Assembly (NCBI GenBank): GCA_023424865.1
Contig: JAFADM010000514.1
Location: 1-9,189, forward strand
From: Bacillota bacterium
Lineage (GTDB): Bacteria; Bacillota_A; Clostridia; DSM-8532
Direction: 5' to 3'
Length of the DNA: 9,189 nt
This document shows positions 1 through 5,766 of the stretch, piece by piece (the stretch's first letter is position 1; every line of letters begins with the position of its first letter). The notes beneath the pieces were generated by a model, which did not search any database, was not told the origin of the DNA, and was given only the letters and a program-made list of their open reading frames with translations. Both the position numbers and the translations under genes were made by a program.

Positions 1-19
1 TTTAAAGAGAGGTTTAGCT

Positions 20-595
20 ATGCCGCCAAAAGTAAAAATTTTCAGAGAACACATTATTAGGGCAGCATTTGCTTTGACAAGAGAAAAGGGATGGGAATGT
101 ATAAATGCCCGCAGTTTAGCTCTTCAACTCAATTGTTCTACTCAGCCCATATTTCGTGTTTATAAGGACATGGCAGAATTGAAAAGTGATTTATTCTCTT
201 ATATCGAAGGTTTCTATAATGAGTACATTCAAAGCCGTATGAAACCGGACAATATTTTTTTTAGCATTGGTATGGCCTATATAAGTTTTGCAAAAGAGGA
301 ACCTAACCTCTTCAGGATGATTTTTATGAGTAATCACTTTAAGATCAATAGCATTATAGAAATGCTAGATGGGGATGAGAATGCCATAATTACTGCAGGA
401 ATTGCTGCAGCAAACAACATAGGGTTAGATGATGCCAGGCTTCTCTATGTTGAGACATGGCTATTCGCTCATGGCATCGCGTCAATGCTGGTGTCAAATA
501 GTTGTGCTTTTCAAGAAAAAGAGATAGAACAAATGCTCCGCAATGCATTTACTGGATTCTTAAAGCAAATAAAGGAGGCACAAGAAAATGACTAA
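20..595 (+). CDS. TetR/AcrR-family transcriptional regulator
   Basis: This 191-residue protein has the size and layout of a TetR-family repressor. An N-terminal three-helix DNA-binding domain spans about residues 8-55: the helix with AAFALTREKGW is followed by a helix-turn-helix over ARSLALQLNCSTQPIFRVYKD, the usual 'A.LG.S...Y.HF..K..L' pattern in diverged form. The C-terminal half is ligand-binding or dimerising. Its segment around residues 84-103 (GMAYISFAKEEPNLFRMIF) resembles the WHG-type TetR C-terminal domain. The start is the ATG preceded by AGAGAGG with 7 nt spacing. The stop lies inside the next gene (8-nt overlap), so the two are co-translated and the likely target is its own operon with the CPBP protease. 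The promoter lies at or beyond the window edge. The ligand cannot be told from sequence. Confidence 0.88.
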   Translation: MPPKVKIFREHIIRAAFALTREKGWECINARSLALQLNCSTQPIFRVYKDMAELKSDLFSYIEGFYNEYIQSRMKPDNIFFSIGMAYISFAKEEPNLFRMIFMSNHFKINSIIEMLDGDENAIITAGIAAANNIGLDDARLLYVETWLFAHGIASMLVSNSCAFQEKEIEQMLRNAFTGFLKQIKEAQEND

Positions 596-1214
596 TAAGA
601 AAAATATGATTGAATTAAGTGTGATTATTATAGTATGTTTGTCCTGTCTGATCCGGGTTCCAATTATAGCCATGATTATTGCGATTCCATACTGGGTAAT
701 CGAAAAAAGAAAAAACCATAAGAAACCAGGGCACATGGGAATAGCACCTCAAAATATACTGGAGAGCTTCAAAAAATCAGGCTGGCTGATCCTGATGCCT
801 ATCGCCAGCGGGGTGACGGCAATTCTTCTTTCAAAGCTTATCCTGCCGGATTTTTACATGCATGTTATAGAGCGCACCAAGCCCATACTGGTATTGGATA
901 AGCTTTTTGTGTTATTTATACAGCTGCTGATTTTAGCACTTGCTGAAGAAGTGGTTTTTCGTGGCTTCCTGCAAGCTCAAATAAGTGCAAGGATAAAGCC
1001 GGCGTATGCTATTATCATTACCTCGTTCTTTTTTTCTATTGCTCATTATTCTTCCGGTGCAATTAGCATTGTGCTTTACGATTTATTTTTCATTTTTGTA
1101 GACAGCATATTGTACGGTATTCTATATGAGCGGACAAAAAGTGTCTATGCTTGCTGGATTTCACATTTTTTGGCCAATGCGGTGGGGGTAGGTATTGTTT
1201 TGCTTTTAGTTTAA
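588..1214 (+). CDS. CPBP-family intramembrane glutamic endopeptidase (Rce1/Abi type)
   Basis: This is a 208-residue, very hydrophobic protein with about six predicted membrane segments. The conserved CPBP/ABI motifs are all visible: EEVVFRGFLQ at residues 120-129 (E120, E121, R125), FSIAH ending at H153, and HFLAN at 193-197. Members of this family are membrane-embedded proteases related to Rce1. In bacteria they are linked to bacteriocin self-immunity, peptide maturation or membrane-stress signalling, but the substrate here is unknown. The ATG lies inside the end of the tetR-like gene and is served by AAAGGAGG at 571-578. The regulator and protease therefore form a tight operon in which the TetR protein probably controls protease level. 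No peptide or bacteriocin gene is visible next to it within the window. Confidence 0.9.
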   Translation: MTNKKNMIELSVIIIVCLSCLIRVPIIAMIIAIPYWVIEKRKNHKKPGHMGIAPQNILESFKKSGWLILMPIASGVTAILLSKLILPDFYMHVIERTKPILVLDKLFVLFIQLLILALAEEVVFRGFLQAQISARIKPAYAIIITSFFFSIAHYSSGAISIVLYDLFFIFVDSILYGILYERTKSVYACWISHFLANAVGVGIVLLLV

Positions 1215-1226
1215 CAACTAAGATTT

Positions 1227-1241
1227 AAAGCAATATGCTTT
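1227..1241 (+). terminator. Weak hairpin after the CPBP gene
   Basis: A perfect 6-bp inverted repeat, AAAGCA-ATA-TGCTTT, starts 12 nt after the CPBP stop codon. A T-rich stretch (CTTTTT) comes only about 10 nt later. The stem is short and AT-rich and the U-tract is displaced, so intrinsic termination here would be inefficient at best. Confidence 0.25.
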
Positions 1242-1247
1242 TAAGTG

Positions 1248-1295
1248 GCATCTTTTTATAAACTTGACGTGCATTTTTTTATACACTTGAGGCAT
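1248..1295 (+). repeat. Two 20-nt direct repeats upstream of the HD-domain gene
   Basis: The unit GCATYTTTTTATAMACTTGA occurs at 1248-1267 and 1271-1290 with only two mismatches (position 5 C/T, position 14 A/C) and a 23-bp period. A third GCAT at 1292-1295 runs into the -35 TTGACA at 1297. The copies sit directly upstream of the promoter of the HD-domain gene, as activator or repressor sites often do. About two helical turns separate the copies, so a protein could bind them on the same face. Confidence 0.6.
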
Positions 1296-1296
1296 G

Positions 1297-1324
1297 TTGA
1301 CACGACTTATTTACTCTATAAAAT
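1297..1324 (+). promoter_or_regulatory. Sigma-A-type promoter of the HD-domain gene
   Basis: A perfect -35 hexamer TTGACA (1297-1302) is followed, after a 16-bp spacer, by TAAAAT (1319-1324) as the -10. Transcription would begin near 1331, leaving a leader of about 35 nt that contains the AGGGGG ribosome site at 1353-1358. Confidence 0.65.
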
Positions 1325-1365
1325 AAATAATAGTGTAAGTGATTTAATAATGAGGGGGTTTTACA

Positions 1366-1833
1366 ATGAACCGATTGGAACAATTACAGCAAATTGTTAA
1401 TGATAGGATTCAGGCACTGCCTGATGTCGAAATCCGTCAAAAGGCTTATACACACTCCTATGGCGTCTCTCAGGCTTCAGCTTTGCTGGCAGTCCGACGG
1501 GGTATAAATCCTGAGATTGCCGCTGTTTGCGGATTACTCCATGATTTGTACGCCTATCAGGCGGGTACCTATGAAAATCATCATGTTGGAGGGGCTGCCC
1601 TGGCGGAAGAAATTTTAACAAGCACCCGTTTATTTAATTCTGATGAAATTGAAATTGTTAAAGCGGCAATACAACACCATGACGACCGGCACCTGGTGCA
1701 TTCCCCATATGACGAAGTACTGAAGGACGCGGATATATTGCAGCCCTACCTCAACAAGCTCACTAAACCCTCCTCCCCACACGCTGCGGACAGGCTGTCA
1801 AACATGCTAAAGGAGCTCCATATAGATGGTTAG
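1366..1833 (+). CDS. HD-domain phosphohydrolase
   Basis: This 155-residue soluble protein belongs to the HD metal-dependent phosphohydrolase superfamily. Candidate metal ligands appear in order: H30 (YTHSYG), H59-D60 (LLHDLY), H72/H73 (NHHVGG), H104/H105 (IQHHDD) and D121/D123 (LKDADIL). This follows the H...HD...H...H...D arrangement of small stand-alone HD hydrolases such as the YqeK group. The substrate, probably a nucleotide or phosphomonoester, cannot be deduced. The start is the ATG 7 nt after an AGGGGG ribosome site. The gene appears monocistronic, with its own promoter. It converges on the serine hydrolase gene with only 29 nt between stop codons and no clear terminator there, so transcripts from the two sides may overlap. 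Confidence 0.85.
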   Translation: MNRLEQLQQIVNDRIQALPDVEIRQKAYTHSYGVSQASALLAVRRGINPEIAAVCGLLHDLYAYQAGTYENHHVGGAALAEEILTSTRLFNSDEIEIVKAAIQHHDDRHLVHSPYDEVLKDADILQPYLNKLTKPSSPHAADRLSNMLKELHIDG

Positions 1834-1862
1834 GCAATAATGACCCCTGCCCCTTGTTTACT

Positions 1863-2921
1863 TTAATCGGAGGCTGCTTTTGCAAGGCTCAGCGGAACCG
1901 TAAACAATTTTCCCGGTGCAGCCAGCTGATTATTATCGCCTACGAAATACAAATCCTTTTGAGGATAATAGTAGGCATAGGCTCCCGTTGCACCCATGTG
2001 TCCTATAAGCTCGCCCTTGCACTGAAACATACTGGCAATCCCTGCTATATCCAGCCTTACAAATCCGCCCCCATATTGCCCCAGAGGAGGCGCATACTGT
2101 ATTATTGCGAAACGGCGCAAGGTTTCGAAGTGTTTTTTATCAAAAAGCACTCCCCCAAAAAAGCCTTTAATAAATTTCATCATGTCGTTTGAAGTGCTTA
2201 TGCATCCACCGCTGGCAGGGATACTGCGAATCAGTTCAGGACGGTATAATGCACTTTTTTTGTTATACATCCGGGGAATGAAATCACTGTCTTTTTCCGG
2301 CAAATAGGTGTTACGAAGCTCAAGAGGCCTAAAAACATATTTTTTATATGCCTCATGCAAGGTACTTTGCTCAAGCAGCTCAATAATCTTGCCTAGCATT
2401 TCAAAGTTTAAATCCGAATAATGCGCTTTACCTGCTGTTCCGGGAGGAAATTTCTTTTTATGTTCTCTGGCAAGCTTTACATAATCCTCAAAGGTTATAT
2501 AAAGATCCTCCCTCACCATTCTTTTATTAATGCAGGGCTTTCCAACAGCAAAAACATCCGGGAAGCCTGTATTTTGAAAAAGCAGATTACCTGCGGTTAA
2601 TTTATTTGAGTAGTCGGTGCCTTTATAAATATGTAGACCCCGCAGTATTGAGGAAGCAAAGAATTTTGACAGCTTATCCTGCAGTGCCAATTTACCCTGC
2701 TCTATCAAATTCAGTATGCAGGTCGTTGTAAAAAGCTTGGTTACACTGGTTAATACTATGGGAGAGTCAGCTTTCCTGCCGCCATACCCCTTGTACCAGA
2801 AAAAATCGCCCTCTGTATTTTCAATATGCATGGAACATTCAAAAATCATTTTCGAACGAATCAGCCTGCTAAAAACCTTTTCGAAGCCAATTTCATAGCG
2901 TGACCTCTCCGAATCATTCAT
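1863..2921 (-). CDS. Serine hydrolase of the beta-lactamase/penicillin-binding fold (class C-like)
   Basis: This 352-residue protein carries the active-site signature of the beta-lactamase-related (PF00144-type) family. The nucleophile motif SVTK is at residues 59-62 (S59, K62). A YSDLN motif at 168-172 provides the catalytic Tyr, and HMGATG at 308-313 takes the place of the KTG box, as is common for esterases and peptidases of this family. No signal peptide or membrane anchor is seen, so it is probably cytoplasmic. That argues against a cell-wall or secreted beta-lactamase role and favours an esterase, amidase or D-amino-peptidase role. Its ATG overlaps the stop of the PadR gene by 4 nt (ATGA), with GGAGGAGAGG upstream inside padR. 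The pair is therefore translationally coupled and presumably under PadR control. The substrate is unknown. Confidence 0.87.
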   Translation of the reverse strand: MNDSERSRYEIGFEKVFSRLIRSKMIFECSMHIENTEGDFFWYKGYGGRKADSPIVLTSVTKLFTTTCILNLIEQGKLALQDKLSKFFASSILRGLHIYKGTDYSNKLTAGNLLFQNTGFPDVFAVGKPCINKRMVREDLYITFEDYVKLAREHKKKFPPGTAGKAHYSDLNFEMLGKIIELLEQSTLHEAYKKYVFRPLELRNTYLPEKDSDFIPRMYNKKSALYRPELIRSIPASGGCISTSNDMMKFIKGFFGGVLFDKKHFETLRRFAIIQYAPPLGQYGGGFVRLDIAGIASMFQCKGELIGHMGATGAYAYYYPQKDLYFVGDNNQLAAPGKLFTVPLSLAKAASD

Positions 2922-3526
2922 AATTTCCTCTCCTCCTCCATCCTGGCTTTAAATTTTTCGAACCATTCAATTTCAAAAGCCAGCTTATCTATTGAGAGCT
3001 CCAGTGTTGCATTTTGGAAAAAGGCTATTCCTTTCACGTACTCAATAGGGTCTGAGCATGCTTCCAAATTCATTGAGCCCTTACTTTTCAATTGTTCCAG
3101 GTAAGCCTCATCAATTGCCGGATTGTTTTCCAGTGTGGTTCGAATACCTTCCAGCACCTTTTGTTCCTCTTTAAGATTACCTACATAATCTTCAATAAGC
3201 TCTCTCCAAGTGTTTCTTTCTGTGAAACCCATAAAGAAGAATTTGCTGAGTTCCATATTTTTCTCTTTATATCGCATAGGGGATGAAATGCCTGAATAAA
3301 AAAACATCTTACCGGTTTCTGTTATTTCGTATACTTTTTTATTAACACCATTCTCCACATATTCGTTAAATCTAATGCTGCTGATGCTCAATAGCTTTTT
3401 TATGGAAGCCTGAATACTGCCCATACTATTGCTGCTTATAGTAGAAAAGCACATGTCAATGACCTTGCGCATCTCATATACCGTACATTTTTGTATCAGA
3501 AGTAAACCAAGAATAATGATGTCCAT
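2918..3526 (-). CDS. PadR-family transcriptional regulator
   Basis: The 202-residue product has the PadR layout. An N-terminal winged helix (about residues 1-75) begins MDIIILGLLL and contains a YEITETGKMFF wing-end segment. It is followed by a charged, helical C-terminal domain (about 85-200) of the Vir_act_alpha_C type, used for dimerisation and ligand response. I chose the ATG at 3526 because AAAGGA (3536-3541) lies 9 nt upstream. A longer reading from TTG at 3544 would place that ribosome site inside the coding region. The gene is first in a two-gene operon with the serine hydrolase. PadR proteins usually repress themselves and adjacent genes, and the direct repeats over the promoter fit that. 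The inducer is unknown. Confidence 0.88.
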   Translation of the reverse strand: MDIIILGLLLIQKCTVYEMRKVIDMCFSTISSNSMGSIQASIKKLLSISSIRFNEYVENGVNKKVYEITETGKMFFYSGISSPMRYKEKNMELSKFFFMGFTERNTWRELIEDYVGNLKEEQKVLEGIRTTLENNPAIDEAYLEQLKSKGSMNLEACSDPIEYVKGIAFFQNATLELSIDKLAFEIEWFEKFKARMEEERKL

Positions 3527-3549
3527 AAATGAGCGTCCTTTCAATTTAT

Positions 3550-3578
3550 ATATCTAATAGTAACATATCTAATAGTAA
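3550..3578 (-). repeat. Tandem operator-like repeats at the padR promoter
   Basis: ATATCTAATAGTAA occurs perfectly twice (3550-3563 and 3565-3578) with a 15-bp period. On the minus strand the copies read TTACTATTAGATAT. One copy fills part of the promoter spacer and the other covers the -10, a typical placement for autorepression. The repeats are seen directly. That PadR binds them is inference. Confidence 0.6.
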
Positions 3579-3585
3579 TATGCAA
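3557..3585 (-). promoter_or_regulatory. Predicted padR-serine hydrolase promoter
   Basis: On the minus strand, TTGCAT (3580-3585) and TACTAT (3557-3562) are separated by 17 bp. This is a plausible but imperfect sigma-A promoter that would start transcription near 3550, shortly before the AAAGGA ribosome site. Each hexamer matches the consensus only partly. Confidence 0.4.
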
Positions 3586-3659
3586 TTGTATTCATTTAGA
3601 ATGCAAGATCCCGCAAAGCTTTTTATTCCAAAAGAAGCAGAGCTAAAACATGGCAAAAT

Positions 3660-3725
3660 CCAGCCAGTCAAGGGCCGAGCAGTATTTTGTGCCGGCAAAA
3701 CATTGCTCGAACCTTAAATGGCTGG
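3660..3725. repeat. 66-nt symmetric imperfect palindrome between uvsE and padR
   Basis: Nested inverted repeats share one centre (about 3692.5) with equal spacing on both sides. The pairs are CCAGCCA (3660-3666) with TGGCTGG (3719-3725); AAGG (3670-3673) with CCTT (3712-3715); CGAGCAGT (3676-3683) with ATTGCTCG (3702-3709, one G-U pair); and TTTTG (3685-3689) with CAAAA (3696-3700). The apical loop is TGCCGG. Mismatches are opposed symmetrically, so the whole unit can fold as one long rod on either strand. It lies downstream of uvsE and upstream of the padR promoter. No U-tract follows on the minus strand, so it is not a standard intrinsic terminator. It could instead be an mRNA 3'-end stabiliser, a REP/MITE-like repeat or a DNA binding site. 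Confidence 0.7.
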
Positions 3726-3748
3726 AAAAGTATCGTGACCTGATTGTT

Positions 3749-5008
3749 TTAAATAAAATAATAGGAGTTAAGCAAATACTCCACTTCATATTTTTGGGCC
3801 AGCTTAAAAATCCGGTTTTTTATGGCGCTAAGGCTTATCCTGCCCCTTTGGCAGCCCTCCAGAGCTTTTAAAAAGCTCTTCTTCTCTTGTGGATAAGCCC
3901 AATCCTCCAAATGCCTCCATACCTGAAGCGCAGTATTAATGCCTTTGTCTATTTCTATGGGCTTTTCTCTGGAGGAATCAATGAGAGAATAAAAGTCTGT
4001 TACAGGGAAGCTGTTTGGTTCTTCCAATAATTGACATGCGCTCTGATAGTCAGAGGGTGAATGCTCCATTACAACATACTTGTACTTTTCCCATTCCTGC
4101 TCCAGAAGCTTCATTGACGGGCTCCCTGATACAGCAGTGATGCACTTTATGGCGGACAAATTCTTATCCTTTACTTCAAGCATAATATCAATATTCTTTT
4201 TGTGAACACTCTCATAAAAAGGTAAAAAGGCATCCAGAGAAACCGTTGAAGAATGGGCACCTGTTTTCCCTGTATGGGATTGCTGGGAATAATGGATTTT
4301 CTGACGCCCATCTCCTGCTTTCCACGTTTCGGAGCACCTTTCAATCCACTGAAGAGGTGAAAGTCCATCTAAAGGGGAATTAACTTCGTGATGCAAATTA
4401 TCGAAAATAGCGGGCACACAGAGCTTATGAGCCAGTTCCACAACTTCGGCAATGTTGTAGGAGCGCTCATCATTTTCAAGTACAATACGACTTTTAACAC
4501 TGTCATTCAATCCGGCCCAATTTCTACAAAAGCGTCCCAGCGCAGCTTCCTTATCACCGTACACACCACCCACATGGAGCACAATTTTACTCGACTTGTC
4601 GGTCCCAAGCAGGTTTAGTATGCTGTCATGGTAAAGAAGATCGTCTATAGTCCGATTCAGAATCCCATCATCCGGTGAGTTCAGCACAGTATATTGCCCC
4701 GGGTGCATGGAAACACGCAATTGCGCTTTCCTTATCTCCTCTCCCAGCCTTTCGAATTTCCCTTTAAATTCATCCTGCCATGGAAGAGGATTGTCCGGGC
4801 GGGAACCAAACGGAATAAGATCGGAGCTGATGCGAAACAGCCGGATGCCCATTTTGGAGTTATAGGCAATCATTCGTCCAAGAGTGTCCAGATTGCTTGC
4901 CACATCAGCACGAAGCCTCTCAGCTGTGGCTGACTTCCATGTGCAGTTCTTAAGCTCTGTTCCGGCCACGCCCAATGTAAGACAAGCATAGCCTATGCGT
5001 ACGGACAT
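3749..5008 (-). CDS. uvsE: UV-damage endonuclease UvsE/UvdE with C-terminal DUF1722 (YbgA)-like domain
   Basis: UvdE enzymes nick DNA 5' to UV photoproducts, starting an alternative excision repair pathway. The TIM-barrel domain covers about residues 1-300. Recognisable are MHPGQY at 101-106 (H102; Q105/Y106 would be the lesion-probing pair of Thermus UVDE), LHVGG (H145), VLEND (E178), FDNLHH (D203, H206), KIHYSQ (K237, H239) and LEVKDK (E278). The His ligand expected near residue 70 is Arg (FGSRPD). Typical UvsE proteins end near 300-320 residues. This one has 419, and residues 304-419 (EWEKYKYVVMEHS to YLLNSYYF) resemble DUF1722/YbgA. The ATG has AGGAGGG (5015-5021) 6 nt upstream. The gene starts 20 nt after kdpE stops, so it is probably cotranscribed with kdpDE. 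The UvsE assignment is firm. The domain name and the Arg interpretation rest on memory of the families. Confidence 0.92.
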   Translation of the reverse strand: MSVRIGYACLTLGVAGTELKNCTWKSATAERLRADVASNLDTLGRMIAYNSKMGIRLFRISSDLIPFGSRPDNPLPWQDEFKGKFERLGEEIRKAQLRVSMHPGQYTVLNSPDDGILNRTIDDLLYHDSILNLLGTDKSSKIVLHVGGVYGDKEAALGRFCRNWAGLNDSVKSRIVLENDERSYNIAEVVELAHKLCVPAIFDNLHHEVNSPLDGLSPLQWIERCSETWKAGDGRQKIHYSQQSHTGKTGAHSSTVSLDAFLPFYESVHKKNIDIMLEVKDKNLSAIKCITAVSGSPSMKLLEQEWEKYKYVVMEHSPSDYQSACQLLEEPNSFPVTDFYSLIDSSREKPIEIDKGINTALQVWRHLEDWAYPQEKKSFLKALEGCQRGRISLSAIKNRIFKLAQKYEVEYLLNSYYFI

Positions 5009-5028
5009 CGTTTGCCCTCCTGTTAGAA

Positions 5029-5766
5029 TTATAAGGTATTGGTATTAGTGGTGTTCCCGTCATCGCTTACCCGCAGCATGCGATAACCGACTCCAATATG
5101 GGTTTGGATATACTTTGGATGGGATGGTGAGGATGCTTTTTCTATTTTTTTTCGCAAGGTTGCCATAAAGACACGCAGAGCGGGAATATCGCTGGAATAA
5201 TTGCCCCATATTGCACGAATGATGAAGTTGTGGGTCAGAACCTTGCCCACATTCTTTGCCAAAAGGCACAGCAGCTTATATTCAATGGGCGTCAGGTGAA
5301 TTTCCTCCCCGTCCAGCCACGCACATCCTGCCGCATAATCAATTTTCAAATTTCCATTGATAAAAACGGAAGCATCCTTCTGAAGCTTGTCGTTGTCATA
5401 ACGAACCCTGCGCAGGCTTACCCGAAGCCGTGCCAAAAGCTCTTCCACACTGAACGGCTTTGTCAGATAATCATCCGCCCCCGCATCCAGCGCCTCTATT
5501 TTATCCCGATCCTCATTCCGGGCGCTGACCACAATGATAGGCATGTTTGACCATGCCCGGACTTTTTTTATGATATCCACACCATCCATATCCGGAAGCC
5601 CCAGATCCAGTATCATAATGTCCGGCTGCCTGGAAACAGCCTCCAGTATGGAGCCTTCCCCTGTACTGGCCGTATGGTACTGATAATCTTGAGTTTCCAA
5701 AGTCGTCGTAATCAGTTTTCGAATGGCCATGTCATCCTCCACAACCAGAATCAACGGCTTATTCAT
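5029..5766 (-). CDS. kdpE: KdpE, OmpR-family response regulator of the kdp operon
   Basis: This is a 245-residue response regulator. The receiver domain (residues 1-120) shows the acidic pocket E10/D11/D12, the phospho-acceptor D54 (MILDLGLPD), S81 (VVSAR) and K103 (LTKPF). The C-terminal winged-helix output domain (about 133-232) carries the usual LTPIEYKLLCLLA and GVGYRM segments. KdpE phosphorylated by KdpD activates the potassium-importing kdpFABC operon. Its ATG overlaps the end of kdpD by 8 nt and is served by GGAGGAGGTG inside kdpD, so the pair is translationally coupled. It probably binds the two 18-bp direct-repeat elements in the divergent region, since OmpR/PhoB-type regulators bind repeats about one helical turn apart. 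The last 10 or so residues (Asn/Thr-rich) are a short non-conserved tail. Confidence 0.95.
   Translation of the reverse strand: MNKPLILVVEDDMAIRKLITTTLETQDYQYHTASTGEGSILEAVSRQPDIMILDLGLPDMDGVDIIKKVRAWSNMPIIVVSARNEDRDKIEALDAGADDYLTKPFSVEELLARLRVSLRRVRYDNDKLQKDASVFINGNLKIDYAAGCAWLDGEEIHLTPIEYKLLCLLAKNVGKVLTHNFIIRAIWGNYSSDIPALRVFMATLRKKIEKASSPSHPKYIQTHIGVGYRMLRVSDDGNTTNTNTL

Noticed and set aside
1834..1862. Bidirectional terminator between the convergent HD and hydrolase genes
   Set aside because: No inverted repeat of useful length or T-run is visible in the 29 nt.
1854..2192. 112-codon plus-strand frame opposite the serine hydrolase
   Set aside because: The minus-strand protein carries catalytic motifs through this region, and the plus-strand frame has no recognisable domain.
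3660..3725. Intrinsic terminator of the kdpD-kdpE-uvsE transcript
   Set aside because: The hairpin is strong, but no U-run follows on the minus strand, so it is listed as a palindrome of unknown role.
3660..3725. Integron attC site
   Set aside because: It lacks the GTTRRRY and RYYYAAC core sites, and no integrase or cassette is nearby.
3650..3871. Plus-strand frame across the palindrome that might be a transposase remnant
   Set aside because: Its residues match no transposase motif I can name, it runs into the end of uvsE, and it has no ribosome site. The palindrome explains the sequence better.
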